DNA of 64,000 nt, taken from NCBI RefSeq assembly GCF_000227465.1, contig NC_016047.1, forward strand, positions 3,638,857 to 3,702,856, in the 5' to 3' direction. Below are positions 9,448-19,154 of this stretch, piece by piece (position 1 is the stretch's first letter; each line of letters starts with the position of its first letter). Source of the DNA: Bacillus spizizenii TU-B-10 (GTDB lineage: Bacteria > Bacillota > Bacilli > Bacillales > Bacillaceae). A program made the position numbers and the translations under genes. The notes under the pieces are model-generated. The model ran no database searches, was not told the DNA's origin, and worked only from the letters and a program-made list of their open reading frames with translations.

Positions 9448-10221
9448 ATGCAAACGAAACCCATTAATCAATTAGATTTTGTAGACAGTGAACTAACTTC
9501 ATTTGTATCACATTTAGAAACGTCATATTTAGATCAGAATAAAGGTGCGTTCATCGTAACAGCGAATCCTGAAATCGGATTTGAAGCAATGCAGAATCCG
9601 CGTTATGAAGCGGTTCTTTCGTCTGCTGATTTTATTTTGCCGGATGGAATTGGTGTTGTAATGGTTTCCAAAATGATTGGAAAACCTCTTCAATCCAGAA
9701 TCGCCGGTTATGATTTGTTTACGTCTCTGCTTGAGAAAGCCGACCAAAAGAAAAAACGGGTTTTCTTTTACGGTGCGGCTAAGCATGTGATTGCGGAAAC
9801 AATTGAGCGAGTTAAACGTGATTTTCCCGGGATTGAAATTGCCGGATACTCTGACGGCTATGTGAAAGATCAGCGTGAGGTGGCGGACAAAATTGCGGCC
9901 TCAAATCCTGATATGGTATTTGTCGCATTAGGTTATCCTAATCAGGAGTTCTTTATCCATAAATACCGCCATTTATTCCCTCAGGCTGTTGCTGTAGGGC
10001 TGGGCGGAAGCTTTGATGTGTTCAGCGGCAATGTAAAAAGAGCGCCCTCATTTTTTATCCGTTTTCACCTTGAATGGATGTACAGGCTGATTACCAACCC
10101 TGCCCGCTGGAGAAGGATGCTGAGCATTCCTAAGTATGTTACAGCCGTGCTGAAACATGAACGGGCTTCAGCAAAGCCGCAATATACAGGACAGGTTAAA
10201 GATCAATCACGCCATCTGTAA
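9448..10221 (+). CDS. tarA: N-acetylmannosaminyltransferase TarA/TagA
   Basis: Adds ManNAc from UDP-ManNAc to undecaprenyl-PP-GlcNAc, the first committed step of wall teichoic acid synthesis. 257 aa from the ATG at 9448, chosen because AAAGGAGGG precedes it; an in-frame ATG at 9427 would include the ribosome-binding site as codons. WecG/TagA/CpsF family motifs: TANPEIGFEAMQNP, ADFILPDGIGVV (with the catalytic-type Asp), RIAGYDLF, FVALGYPNQEFFI, and the C-terminal membrane-binding stretch FHLEWMYRLITNPARWRRM. First gene of the plus-strand tarABIJKL operon. Confidence 0.96.
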   Translation: MQTKPINQLDFVDSELTSFVSHLETSYLDQNKGAFIVTANPEIGFEAMQNPRYEAVLSSADFILPDGIGVVMVSKMIGKPLQSRIAGYDLFTSLLEKADQKKKRVFFYGAAKHVIAETIERVKRDFPGIEIAGYSDGYVKDQREVADKIAASNPDMVFVALGYPNQEFFIHKYRHLFPQAVAVGLGGSFDVFSGNVKRAPSFFIRFHLEWMYRLITNPARWRRMLSIPKYVTAVLKHERASAKPQYTGQVKDQSRHL

Positions 10222-10248
10222 TCGGCCTTAAAGGAGCTATGGTATGTA

Positions 10249-10320
10249 ATGAAATGCATGAATCATTCGCTGAGCCTGCGGACAATCTGTGAAAGCCGTT
10301 TTGAGCTGATGACAGATTGA
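10249..10320 (+). CDS. Possible 23-codon leader ORF coupled to tarB
   Basis: An ATG at 10249 opens a 23-codon frame (MKCMNHSLSLRT...) whose TGA at 10318-10320 overlaps the TTG start codon of tarB at 10317. A Shine-Dalgarno AAGGAG at 10231-10236 lies upstream, while tarB itself has only a poor site. Between them sits an ATG-TAA start-stop pair at 10244. Translation of the leader could deliver ribosomes to tarB. It is short and may be accidental. Confidence 0.3.
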   Translation: MKCMNHSLSLRTICESRFELMTD

Positions 10321-11468
10321 AATCCTGGTTTGCGTTTTTTTATTATTTGTTCATCAAAGTCATTGGCGCATTGCTGTTTTGGGTCAAGCCGGGCAATCAA
10401 GTGACGCTTCTGGTTTCCTTTCCTGATAATGCCCGTGCCATATTAAAGGAATACCAGAAGGGGCACTTTTCATTTCCCATTCATGTACTGCTGACCCAGC
10501 ATGCCAAGTCGCTGGAAAAAGAATTTCCTGAGCTTACTGTTTCGGTTATTAACGAAAAACACCCGCTTCATATATGTAAAGCGATCTTTTCTATGCTGAG
10601 CAGTAAGACTGTGATTGTTGATAACTATTTTGTTTTGACAACTGTTCTGACCAGCAGGCCTGATATCGAGTGTATCCAAGTTTGGCATGCGAACGGGGCG
10701 TTTAAGCGTTTTGGGTTAAAGGATATCAACACACAGAATCGTTCTCGGGCTGACGTAAGACGCTTTCGAAAAGTGTATGCTTCATTTGACAGGATTGTCG
10801 TTGGTTCTGAACATATGGCTGACATATTCAAGGAATTTTTCGATATAAAAGGTGATAAATTTCTTCGGTTTGGTGTGCCTTTAACCGATGCTTACTATGA
10901 GGAGCAGGAAAACAGCAATGACCTTAAAAGCAAATATCATCTGCCAGTGGAGAAAAAAATCATTTTGTATGCGCCGACCTTTAGGGACGACCAGTTCGAA
11001 AGATTTTCGCTGCCGTTTTCAGAAAAACAGCTGCAGCATGATTTAAAAGGTGAATATATACTTGCAGTAAAACTGCATCCTGTTATGAAGCAATCTGCTG
11101 AATTACCTGAGGATAGTGCGTGGATAAAAGATGTGTCAGATCTCCCTCTTGCAGACCTTTTAAAAATGAGTGATCTGTTAATATCAGACTATTCTTCTGT
11201 CCCATTTGAATTTGCGCTGCTGGACAAACCCATTTTGTTTTATACGTATGATATGGAAGCTTACAACAAAAACCGCGGTTTAATTCGGCATTATACAGAG
11301 GTGATCCCCGGGGTGCCTTGCTGTGATTCAGGAATGCTCTTGGAGCAGCTGAAAGATATGGACAAGCTCCAATCCGAAGTAGAGCGCTTTTCACGTGAGT
11401 GGAATCTGTACTCTAGAGGGCATGCCAGTAAGCAGCTTTTAAGCTATGTGAATGAGAAATCAAGCTGA
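10317..11468 (+). CDS. tarB: Teichoic acid glycerophosphate primase TarB/TagB
   Basis: Transfers the first glycerol phosphate from CDP-glycerol to the ManNAc-GlcNAc-PP-undecaprenol linkage unit. 383 aa; CDP-glycerol glycerophosphotransferase family with VWHANGAFKRFG, LYAPTFRDDQ, VKLHPVM and DLLISDYSSVPFEFALLDKPILFYTYD. The N-terminal hydrophobic stretch is membrane-associated. The start is a TTG at 10317, the only candidate after an in-frame stop; its own ribosome-binding site is weak and it overlaps the stop of a small upstream frame. Second gene of the operon. Confidence 0.92.
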   Translation: MKSWFAFFYYLFIKVIGALLFWVKPGNQVTLLVSFPDNARAILKEYQKGHFSFPIHVLLTQHAKSLEKEFPELTVSVINEKHPLHICKAIFSMLSSKTVIVDNYFVLTTVLTSRPDIECIQVWHANGAFKRFGLKDINTQNRSRADVRRFRKVYASFDRIVVGSEHMADIFKEFFDIKGDKFLRFGVPLTDAYYEEQENSNDLKSKYHLPVEKKIILYAPTFRDDQFERFSLPFSEKQLQHDLKGEYILAVKLHPVMKQSAELPEDSAWIKDVSDLPLADLLKMSDLLISDYSSVPFEFALLDKPILFYTYDMEAYNKNRGLIRHYTEVIPGVPCCDSGMLLEQLKDMDKLQSEVERFSREWNLYSRGHASKQLLSYVNEKSS

Positions 11469-11556
11469 TCTTTATATATAATAGAGGTCGGTATTGCAAA
11501 TAATATGAAAACCTTTTATAAAACATTATGAGTTGTAGTAAGGAAGGAGTCATTTT

Positions 11557-12270
11557 ATGATTTATGCTGAGATTCTAGCCGGTGGAAAAGGTTCCCGCAT
11601 GGGGAACGTCAATATGCCAAAACAGTTTTTACCGTTAAATAAACGCCCTATTATCATTCATACGGTTGAAAAGTTTTTATTAAATGACCGTTTCGATAAG
11701 ATTTTAATCGTTTCACCTAAAGAGTGGATTAACCATACAAAAGACATTTTAAAGAAATTCATCGGGCAGGATGATCGCCTGGTTGTTGTTGAAGGCGGCA
11801 GTGACCGTAATGAGTCTATTATGAGCGGCATCCGCTATATTGAAAAAGAATTCGGCATTCAGGATGATGACGTGATCATCACTCATGATTCTGTGCGTCC
11901 ATTTCTGACTCATCGCATTATCGACGAAAACATTGATGCTGTTCTTCAATACGGTGCGGTCGATACTGTGATCTCAGCCATTGATACGATTATCGCTTCA
12001 GAAGACCAGGAATTTATTTCTGATATTCCTGTCCGCGATAACATGTATCAAGGGCAAACACCGCAAAGCTTCCGGATCAGCAAATTGGTCGAGCTTTATA
12101 ATAAACTGTCCGATGAACAAAAAGCTGTCCTGACTGATGCTTGCAAGATCTGTTCGTTAGCAGGTGAAAAAGTGAAGCTGGTCCGCGGTGAAGTCTTTAA
12201 TATTAAAGTAACAACACCATATGACTTAAAAGTGGCTAATGCCATTTTACAGGAGCGAATTTCACAATGA
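11557..12270 (+). CDS. tarI: Ribitol-5-phosphate cytidylyltransferase TarI
   Basis: Makes CDP-ribitol from CTP and D-ribitol 5-phosphate. 237 aa, IspD/TarI family: the N-terminal nucleotide-binding loop AGGKGSRMG followed by [17 protein letters not shown], then [15 protein letters not shown] and [11 protein letters not shown] strong ribosome-binding site (AAGGAAGGAG) precedes the ATG. Its stop overlaps the start of tarJ by 4 nt (ATGA), so the pair is coupled. Together with TarJ it defines this as a poly(ribitol phosphate) cluster. Confidence 0.95.
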   Translation: MIYAEILAGGKGSRMGNVNMPKQFLPLNKRPIIIHTVEKFLLNDRFDKILIVSPKEWINHTKDILKKFIGQDDRLVVVEGGSDRNESIMSGIRYIEKEFGIQDDDVIITHDSVRPFLTHRIIDENIDAVLQYGAVDTVISAIDTIIASEDQEFISDIPVRDNMYQGQTPQSFRISKLVELYNKLSDEQKAVLTDACKICSLAGEKVKLVRGEVFNIKVTTPYDLKVANAILQERISQ

Positions 12271-13292
12271 TTAATCAAACGTATCGTTTAGTTTCTGCCC
12301 GACAATTTGAAGTGACGTATAAAGATAAAGTTGTCCATTCAGATAAGGTCGTCGTCCGGCCCACCCATTTATCGATCTGTGCTGCCGACCAGCGCTATTA
12401 TACTGGCTCACGCGGCAAAGAAGCGATGGATAAAAAACTGCCGATGGCTCTGATTCATGAAGGAATCGGGAAAGTCATGTTTGATCCGACAGGCACATTT
12501 AAAGTCGGAACACGGGTTGTTATGGTGCCGAATACACCGGTTGAAGAGCATGAAGTCATTGCGGAGAATTACCTGCGTTCCAGCAGATTCCGTTCAAGCG
12601 GCTATGATGGATTTATGCAGGATTACATGTTCATGGCGCCGGATCGGCTCGTTGAACTTCCGGACAGCATTAATCCGCATGTCGCAGCCTTTACTGAGCT
12701 TATTACGATTGCAGTTCACGCGCTTTCCCGCTTTGAGCGTATGGCACACAAGAAGCGCGACACATTCGGTGTCTGGGGAGACGGAAATCTCGGATTTATC
12801 ATGACGCTTCTCCTGAAGAAGAAATATCCGGACAGCAAAGTGTTTATCTTCGGAAAAACACCTTACAAGCTTGATCATTTTTCTTTTGTTGATGCAGCTT
12901 ATCAAATTAACGACATTCCTGAGGATGTCAGACTCGATCATGCCTTTGAATGTGTAGGCGGACGCGGCAGTGAAAGCGCAATTGAGCAGATCATTGCCCA
13001 TGTTCACCCTGAAGCCTGTGTAGCGCTCTTAGGCGTATCTGAATACCCTGTTGAAATTGAAACGAGAATGGTGCTTGAAAAAGGAATTACGCTGATCGGC
13101 AGCAGCCGCAGCGGACGCGAGGATTTTGCCCGTACTGTGGACTTTTTAGCTCAATACCCTGAAGTCGTTGATTATTTAGAAACATTAGTAGGCGGACGCT
13201 TCCCGGTACGCAGTATTGAGGAAATTACAAACGCGTTTGAAGCAGATTTGACTTCATCTTGGGGAAAAACTGTTATCGAATGGGAAATTTAA
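12267..13292 (+). CDS. tarJ: Ribulose-5-phosphate reductase TarJ
   Basis: NADPH-dependent, zinc-containing alcohol dehydrogenase-family enzyme that reduces D-ribulose 5-phosphate to D-ribitol 5-phosphate for TarI. 341 aa. Visible family features are [12 protein letters not shown] (the first zinc-ligand region), [11 protein letters not shown], the nucleotide-binding [16 protein letters not shown] and the substrate-side [17 protein letters not shown]. Overlaps tarI by 4 nt; tarK follows after 3 nt. Confidence 0.95.
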   Translation: MINQTYRLVSARQFEVTYKDKVVHSDKVVVRPTHLSICAADQRYYTGSRGKEAMDKKLPMALIHEGIGKVMFDPTGTFKVGTRVVMVPNTPVEEHEVIAENYLRSSRFRSSGYDGFMQDYMFMAPDRLVELPDSINPHVAAFTELITIAVHALSRFERMAHKKRDTFGVWGDGNLGFIMTLLLKKKYPDSKVFIFGKTPYKLDHFSFVDAAYQINDIPEDVRLDHAFECVGGRGSESAIEQIIAHVHPEACVALLGVSEYPVEIETRMVLEKGITLIGSSRSGREDFARTVDFLAQYPEVVDYLETLVGGRFPVRSIEEITNAFEADLTSSWGKTVIEWEI

Positions 13293-13295
13293 ACA

Positions 13296-14465
13296 GTGAA
13301 AACATTCCTTACACGAATCGTAAAAGGAGTATTCGGCACTGCTTATAAACTATTGAGCGCTTTATTACCAGTACAGCACAACAAAGTTGTCATAGCTTCC
13401 TATCGTGAGGATCAATTAAGTGATAATTTTAAAGATGTCTATGAAAAGCTGAAGCAAGATCCGTCTCTTCGCATCACCCTGCTTTTCCGCAAGATGGATA
13501 AGGGGCTGGTCGGACGAGCTGCATATTTGCTTCATCTTTTCAGCTCGCTATATCACCTTGCCACGTGCCGTGTGCTTTTGTTGGATGATTATTACTTTCC
13601 TTTGTATGTTGTGCCAAAACGCAAGGAAACTGTCGCCATCCAGCTTTGGCATGCTTGCGGCGCCTTTAAAAAATTCGGCTACAGCATAGTGAACAAGCCG
13701 TTCGGCCCATCTTCTGATTATCTGAAGATTGTTCCCGTGCATTCTAACTATGATTATGCCATCGTCAGTGCACCCGCTGCCGTGCCGCATTTTGCCGAGG
13801 CTTTTCAAATGGAGGAAAAGCAGATTTTGCCGCTCGGCATTCCAAGGACGGATTATTTTTATCATAAGGAACATATGCGCACTGTACTGGATGAGTTTCA
13901 TCAGGCTTATCCTGAACTTAAGCATAAGAAAAAGCTTTTGTATGCTCCTACTTATCGAGGCAGCGGACATCATCAAGAGGGTGACGCTACCCCGCTTGAT
14001 CTGCTACAATTAAAGTCGGCGCTACACCATAAAGATTATGTCGTGATGCTCCATCTTCATCCGTATATGCGCAAGCATGCGCACACGGAAGAGGATGATT
14101 TTGTGCTGGATTTAACCGATTCGTACTCTTTGTACGATTTGATGGCAATCTCCGATGGGCTGATAACCGATTATTCTTCAGTCATTTTCGAATACAGCCT
14201 GCTGAAACGTCCAATGTATTTTTACTGCCCGGATTTAGAAGACTACTTGAAAGAACGTGATTTCTACTATCCGTTTGAATCGTTTGTACCCGGGCCGATT
14301 TCAAAAGACGTTCCATCGCTTGTACACGATATCGAGAGTGATCACGAGGCTGATACGAAGCGGATTGAAGCTTTTTCACAGACATTTATTACCCATCAAG
14401 ACGGCAAATCTTCAGAGCGGGTAGCCGATTTTATTTCATCATTTTTAACATCTGGTGCCGATTAG
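13296..14465 (+). CDS. tarK: Ribitolphosphotransferase (primase) TarK
   Basis: 389-aa member of the CDP-glycerol/ribitol phosphotransferase family. In W23-type strains TarK attaches the first ribitol phosphate and TarL then polymerises. Motifs: QLWHACGAFKKFGYS, LYAPTYRGSGHH, LHLHPYMRKHA and DGLITDYSSVIFEYSLLKRP, then FYYPFESFVPGP. GTG start at 13296, directly after tarJ. The HACGAFKKFG form instead of HGTPLK separates the ribitol enzymes from TarF-like glycerol enzymes in this window. Confidence 0.9.
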   Translation: MKTFLTRIVKGVFGTAYKLLSALLPVQHNKVVIASYREDQLSDNFKDVYEKLKQDPSLRITLLFRKMDKGLVGRAAYLLHLFSSLYHLATCRVLLLDDYYFPLYVVPKRKETVAIQLWHACGAFKKFGYSIVNKPFGPSSDYLKIVPVHSNYDYAIVSAPAAVPHFAEAFQMEEKQILPLGIPRTDYFYHKEHMRTVLDEFHQAYPELKHKKKLLYAPTYRGSGHHQEGDATPLDLLQLKSALHHKDYVVMLHLHPYMRKHAHTEEDDFVLDLTDSYSLYDLMAISDGLITDYSSVIFEYSLLKRPMYFYCPDLEDYLKERDFYYPFESFVPGPISKDVPSLVHDIESDHEADTKRIEAFSQTFITHQDGKSSERVADFISSFLTSGAD

Positions 14466-14471
14466 GAGAAA

Positions 14472-16343
14472 GTGAGGTACAAAGTGAAGCTGGCCAGAAA
14501 GATTAAGAACAGACTTTTCAGATCAAAAAAGAAAACGAAAAAAGAAAATGCAGCTGTTATTGTCAATCCGACAGATAACAGGGTTTTTTCTCTTTTTGAT
14601 AAAACGAAGCGAATTGAAGAAAACCAGCAAGTCCCTGTCAGAAAAATTTCTGAGTTTTCTTGGAATGGGTCAATTCTTAAAATTGCGGGTTATATGTATA
14701 TCAAGGGCTTACCGCTTCAAAAAGAGGATCAGGTTCGAAAACGTTTATTATTGGTGAACAACGGTGTTTTATTTACAGCTGTTTCACTGCGGGATATTCC
14801 GGTAGATCAGCTGTCAATTGATACTTCAAATGTGCCAGGGGCCTATAAGTGGGCAGGATTTTCACAGCAAATTAACTTTTCTAAGCTGATGAATGACAAG
14901 CCTCTTCCGCAGGGCGAGTATAAGCTGTTTCTCGAAATTGAAGCTGTAGATGATCAAAATGTAAAACATCAGGAAGTGCATACGGTTGGAAACGTCAGCA
15001 ATTTCCTCTCTAATGATGTGTATGCCACAAAGATGGAATTTCATTCTGCTAAAAAGCTGATGAAGTTCAATTTGATTGTTAACTATGATGAGGGCGAAAA
15101 GACCATTAACTTGTCTTGCAACAAACTGCAGGAAATCGATCCGAGCCTTTTGGAGCTGGATACTGGAAAAGAAGCAAACCGCTTTATGCGCAAGCTGAAT
15201 ACGAGCTTATTCCATTTTGCTTATGATGTATTCCGCCTGCTGCCAATTAAGTCCAATAAGATCGTCTTTGCTTCTGACAGCCGGCTTGATATGACAGGAA
15301 ACTTCGAATTTGTTTATGAAGAACTGCTGAAGCGTGAAGAAAACTTTGATTTCAAATTTTTCTTAAAGAGCAGCATTCGAGATAGAAAAAGCCTGTCTGA
15401 ACTGATGTCTATGGCTTATCACTTTGCGACAAGCAAAATCATTTTTATTGATGATTTTTATCCGATCATTTATCCGTTGAAAATCCGTAAAAATGCTGAT
15501 CTTGTCCAGCTGTGGCATGCTGTCGGCGCCTTTAAGACATTCGGCTACAGCCGAATCGGGCTGCCGGGAGGACCTTCGCCGCATTCGAAAAACCATAGGA
15601 ACTACACGAAGGTTATTGTTAGCTCTGAAAATATACGAAAACACTATGCAGAGGGCTTTGGCGTAGACATAGAGAACGTCATCGCTACCGGCGTACCTCG
15701 AACAGACTTCTTCTTTGATGAAGCGAAGAAGGCATTTGTAAAAGAACGTCTCTATACAGAATATCCGTTTCTGAAGGACAAAAAGGTCATTCTTTTTGCG
15801 CCAACCTTCCGCGGAAACGGTCAGCAATCAGCTCATTATCCTTTTGAAGTGCTTGATTTTGACCGTCTGTATCGTGAGTTAAAGGATGAATATATCTTCT
15901 TATTCAAAATTCATCCATTCGTACGTAATGATGCCAATATTCCTTATCAGTACAGTGATTTCTTTTATGATTTCTCCTCGTTCAGGGAAATTAACGAGCT
16001 ATTGCTAGTAACAGATGTTCTGATCACGGATTACTCTTCTGTCTGCTTTGAGTATGCTTTATTAAATAAACCGATGATCTTCTTCAGCTATGATGTAGAT
16101 GATTATATTCGCAAACGTGATTTCTATTATGATTACTTTGACTTTATTCCTGGTCCGCTTGCGAAAACGTCTGATCAAATGATTTCGATCATTAAAGAAG
16201 AGAAGTATAACTTTGAGCAAATTGATTCATTTGTTCATTATTTCTTTGATGATCTTGACGGAAAAGCAAGTGAACGTGTGGTCGATCAAATTGTCTTCCC
16301 TCAGGAAGAGGAGCCGGTAGACGATAAAGTCCTTAAAAGATAA
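14472..16343 (+). CDS. tarL: Poly(ribitol phosphate) polymerase TarL
   Basis: Polymerises ribitol phosphate from CDP-ribitol onto the primed linkage unit. 623 aa: about 230 N-terminal residues form a basic, beta-rich domain, followed by the catalytic half with QLWHAVGAFKTFGYS, LFAPTFRGNG, FKIHPFVRN and DVLITDYSSVCFEYALLNKP. The annotated start is the GTG at 14472, but its AGGAG is only 3 nt away. A second in-frame GTG at 14484 has GTGAGG at better spacing, so the true protein may be four residues shorter. Last gene of the tarABIJKL operon, ending at a strong terminator. Confidence 0.92.
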   Translation: MRYKVKLARKIKNRLFRSKKKTKKENAAVIVNPTDNRVFSLFDKTKRIEENQQVPVRKISEFSWNGSILKIAGYMYIKGLPLQKEDQVRKRLLLVNNGVLFTAVSLRDIPVDQLSIDTSNVPGAYKWAGFSQQINFSKLMNDKPLPQGEYKLFLEIEAVDDQNVKHQEVHTVGNVSNFLSNDVYATKMEFHSAKKLMKFNLIVNYDEGEKTINLSCNKLQEIDPSLLELDTGKEANRFMRKLNTSLFHFAYDVFRLLPIKSNKIVFASDSRLDMTGNFEFVYEELLKREENFDFKFFLKSSIRDRKSLSELMSMAYHFATSKIIFIDDFYPIIYPLKIRKNADLVQLWHAVGAFKTFGYSRIGLPGGPSPHSKNHRNYTKVIVSSENIRKHYAEGFGVDIENVIATGVPRTDFFFDEAKKAFVKERLYTEYPFLKDKKVILFAPTFRGNGQQSAHYPFEVLDFDRLYRELKDEYIFLFKIHPFVRNDANIPYQYSDFFYDFSSFREINELLLVTDVLITDYSSVCFEYALLNKPMIFFSYDVDDYIRKRDFYYDYFDFIPGPLAKTSDQMISIIKEEKYNFEQIDSFVHYFFDDLDGKASERVVDQIVFPQEEEPVDDKVLKR

Positions 16344-16346
16344 ATC

Positions 16347-16382
16347 AAAAACACCTTTTGCAGCTGCAAAAGGTGTTTTTTT
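16347..16382. terminator. Bidirectional terminator between tarL and lytD
   Basis: Perfect inverted repeat AACACCTTTTGCAG / CTGCAAAAGGTGTT flanked by A and T runs, so it can terminate the tar operon on the plus strand and lytD on the minus strand. Confidence 0.9.
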
Positions 16383-19024
16383 TATTGATATTCCGGAACA
16401 TCAAAGTAAAGCGTATAACCGTCCAGCAATGAATACAGGCTGTACATGCGGTTTACTTGTTTGTACGCCCAGCCGATGTCTGTTGCGTATTGGTGTGTCG
16501 CTGTGGATGACCATCTCATTTTGTACAGTGTGTCCTGATTGTAGGCTGTGTTGTGTATATACGATGAGCCTATGAATTTGGCACCGCCGATAATAGCAGC
16601 TTCTGGTGTGAACCAGCCTTGCTCGTATGCATATTTAGCGCCGTAGTAATTCGGGTTGCCGTCGTAGGCGCCAATTCCGTACATGTTATATACTTTTTTT
16701 CCGTTATAGGTTAAACCATTGGCTAAATCGGATGTTCCGTTGCCTGTTTCAAGGAGAGCGTGTGAGATTAAATACAGCTCGTTGATGCCGTATTGATTGG
16801 CAGCATCGATAAATGCCTTTGCTTTCCCTGTCAGGATGCCTTTGCCCGCAAGCACTTTCTGATTGACCTCAGTAACGCTGAGGCCGGCTGTCTGTGAGAG
16901 CTTGAGAAATTGGAAGTAGTATTTGCTGTCTCTGGAAAAGTTATTCGGATCCACGTATTGAACCACTTCATCACTGCTTGCGTTTCGCCAGCCTAAATTG
17001 ATTTTGGCCCAGCCGTTTGTCTGGCTGATGATTTTCACCTTATCGCCTTTTTTAAATTGGCCGATCACGTTCGTCGGGATGACTGCCGGTGTTGACCGGA
17101 TATTCAGCACATCAGCCGTAACGGTTGAAGTTGCTGTATTAATATAAGTGAGCGATACGTAAGCGGCCCCGTCTGTTTGCGGGCTTACTGTCATTTGTTT
17201 TTGGACCATATCACGAAGCGAGAGATTGTAATTTGTTTTCATGATTTGCGGGCCGTTTTTGATTTTCACGATAGATGATGTCCATCCATATAATTGTTTT
17301 AGCTTTGTTGATGCCGCAGTAGCCGCATCATTGCCTGTGAACTGTTCGTTTAAGCTGATTTTATAAAGCGTATTGCTTTTCGTTGTGTAACTTGGGCTTA
17401 AACTTTGCGTTTTAAGATAGGTTAACCCATTGTTTAATGCTGTTTTGCTGCTGAGCTGAGCTGTTACAATTTTGTATTGTGTATATGCCGTCTCGCCTGT
17501 TTTTGCTGTGGTGCCGGCGGCTTTGTTTTGTTTAAAAAATGCTAAAACGCGGTCAATATCTTCTTGGCTGATGATTGCTCCAGTTATGATTTGATAGCTG
17601 CTCGCTGTAGTCTGACCGGTTTTCTGGCTTGTTGCTGATATGTGATTTGATCGAAAGAATGTAAGTGCCTGATTGACTTTCGCTGTATCAAGCAGAGATT
17701 CAGTTGTTATTTTAAACGTCTTAGCTATTTGTTTATTTACTGTTTTCGCAGTTGCACTCAGCTGATTTTTCTTTAATATGTTCAAGCCCTTTGTAACTTT
17801 TGCTTGATCTGATGTTTCTTCTGAGATGAGCTGATATTGGTTTTCTGCTGTTGTTCCAGTTGCTTTTTTCGTTGCCTTTACTTTTTTCTGAGAAAAGAAG
17901 GCTGCGGCTTTGTTTGCTTGCTGCTCGCCTAAAATCTGTGCCGTCATTATTTGATAGGCTGTAGACGTGGTCGTTTTTTTGACGCTGGATGACGTGTAAT
18001 GCCATTTTTTCTTTTTAAAGAAAGTGTCTATCTTTTGCAGCTGCTGTTTCGTTACCCCCTTCATATTCACTGTATATGATGTGCTTTTGCCAACCTGTTG
18101 ATAACTCCCTGATACGCCGGTGTTTTTCTTGATTTGGCTGATGGCGTCCTTCACTGTATTCAGCCCTTTGAAATAAGCTGATTGGACATTGTATGACTCA
18201 GCAGTTGTTTTTTGATTGATTGACTTGTAGCTTCCTGTGATACCGGTGCTCTGTTTCAGCTGATTTAATAGATTTTTGGCATTCGCTTCACCTGAAATGG
18301 CGGCTGTAGTGAACGTGTAGTAGGCTTGTCCTTTCACCGTTTCTTTTAATGATGCCTGCAGCCCTGATTCCTTTTGGAATGCACTTTTGATCTGCTCTGC
18401 TTTGCTGTTTCCCACAATTGTGCCTGACTGAATGGTTGTGACGGACACCGTGTGGGTGATGGGCTGATACGAGCTTTTAATCCCCGTTTGCTTAGCCAGG
18501 CTCTGAATAAGCGCCTTGACTTTTGTCTCATCAGCGATTTCTGATGTCATGACGTTCACATAGGACTGAGCTTCTCCGGAAGCTTTTACAGCACCAGCCA
18601 CTCCCGTCTCCTGTTTAAGCTTGGTCAGCAAAGTGTTTGCCTGTTTTTCTCCGGAAATGGCACCTGAGGTGATGGTGACATAGGGCTGTTTGCTTCCGAC
18701 AGGGCTTGTCGTACCTGTAATCGCTGTCTGTTTGGTAAGCCCGCTCAGTATTGCTTTCGCTTCTGCTTCGCTATGTATGCCTGCAGCGGAAATTTGGTAG
18801 GTCGTTGTTGTGCCTGAAGCTTGATAGGAAGCATTCCAGCCAGTGTCCTTTTTCAGTTGGGCGACAGCCTGCGAGGCTTGGCTTTCTGTACTGAACGTTT
18901 TTGACGGCTCTACCTCATATATCGAGTAATCCGTATACGCTGCAGCCTGGGCAGAACCGGATATGGCAAAAAAGGCAAGGGACGCGGCGGACAGAAGCAT
19001 AGGTGCGATTAATCTCTTTTTCAT
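16382..19024 (-). CDS. lytD: Beta-N-acetylglucosaminidase LytD (major autolysin)
   Basis: Secreted vegetative autolysin that cleaves the GlcNAc-MurNAc bond of peptidoglycan. 880 aa with a signal peptide (MKKRLIAPMLLSAASLAF..., cut after SAQA). Residues of about 30-580 are around eight degenerate copies of a 65-70-residue unit typified by GxISGExxAxxLLxxLKQxTG, resembling SPOR-type wall-binding repeats. An SH3-like segment follows (LNIRSTPAVIPTNVIGQFKKGD). The C-terminal 200 residues are a GH73 glucosaminidase domain (YLISHALLETGNGTSDLA with the catalytic Glu, then YNMYGIGAYDGNP). AGGAGAAGG precedes the ATG, with a sigma-D promoter upstream, so it belongs to the motility/autolysis regulon. Confidence 0.96.
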   Translation of the reverse strand: MKKRLIAPMLLSAASLAFFAISGSAQAAAYTDYSIYEVEPSKTFSTESQASQAVAQLKKDTGWNASYQASGTTTTYQISAAGIHSEAEAKAILSGLTKQTAITGTTSPVGSKQPYVTITSGAISGEKQANTLLTKLKQETGVAGAVKASGEAQSYVNVMTSEIADETKVKALIQSLAKQTGIKSSYQPITHTVSVTTIQSGTIVGNSKAEQIKSAFQKESGLQASLKETVKGQAYYTFTTAAISGEANAKNLLNQLKQSTGITGSYKSINQKTTAESYNVQSAYFKGLNTVKDAISQIKKNTGVSGSYQQVGKSTSYTVNMKGVTKQQLQKIDTFFKKKKWHYTSSSVKKTTTSTAYQIMTAQILGEQQANKAAAFFSQKKVKATKKATGTTAENQYQLISEETSDQAKVTKGLNILKKNQLSATAKTVNKQIAKTFKITTESLLDTAKVNQALTFFRSNHISATSQKTGQTTASSYQIITGAIISQEDIDRVLAFFKQNKAAGTTAKTGETAYTQYKIVTAQLSSKTALNNGLTYLKTQSLSPSYTTKSNTLYKISLNEQFTGNDAATAASTKLKQLYGWTSSIVKIKNGPQIMKTNYNLSLRDMVQKQMTVSPQTDGAAYVSLTYINTATSTVTADVLNIRSTPAVIPTNVIGQFKKGDKVKIISQTNGWAKINLGWRNASSDEVVQYVDPNNFSRDSKYYFQFLKLSQTAGLSVTEVNQKVLAGKGILTGKAKAFIDAANQYGINELYLISHALLETGNGTSDLANGLTYNGKKVYNMYGIGAYDGNPNYYGAKYAYEQGWFTPEAAIIGGAKFIGSSYIHNTAYNQDTLYKMRWSSTATHQYATDIGWAYKQVNRMYSLYSLLDGYTLYFDVPEYQ

Positions 19025-19069
19025 TCCTTCTCCTCTTTCTTATTCAATGAGTATATAAAACTAGTTTAT

Positions 19070-19095
19070 TTATCGGCACGCATATGCTTCATTTA
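19070..19095 (-). promoter_or_regulatory. Sigma-D promoter of lytD
   Basis: Minus strand TAAA (19095 to 19092), 14-nt spacer, GCCGATAA (19077 to 19070), close to the sigma-D consensus TAAA-N14/15-GCCGATAT. Known sigma-D control of lytD agrees. Confidence 0.8.
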
Positions 19096-19119
19096 TAGGT
19101 GAATCACTTCCATTTTTTA

Positions 19120-19154
19120 ATAAAAAAAACTTAATCTCGAAGTGAGATTAAGTT
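19120..19154 (-). terminator. Terminator of pmi
   Basis: Minus strand stem AACTTAATCTC / GAGATTAAGTT with a 5-nt loop, followed by a run of T. It overlaps the pmi stop codon. Confidence 0.85.
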
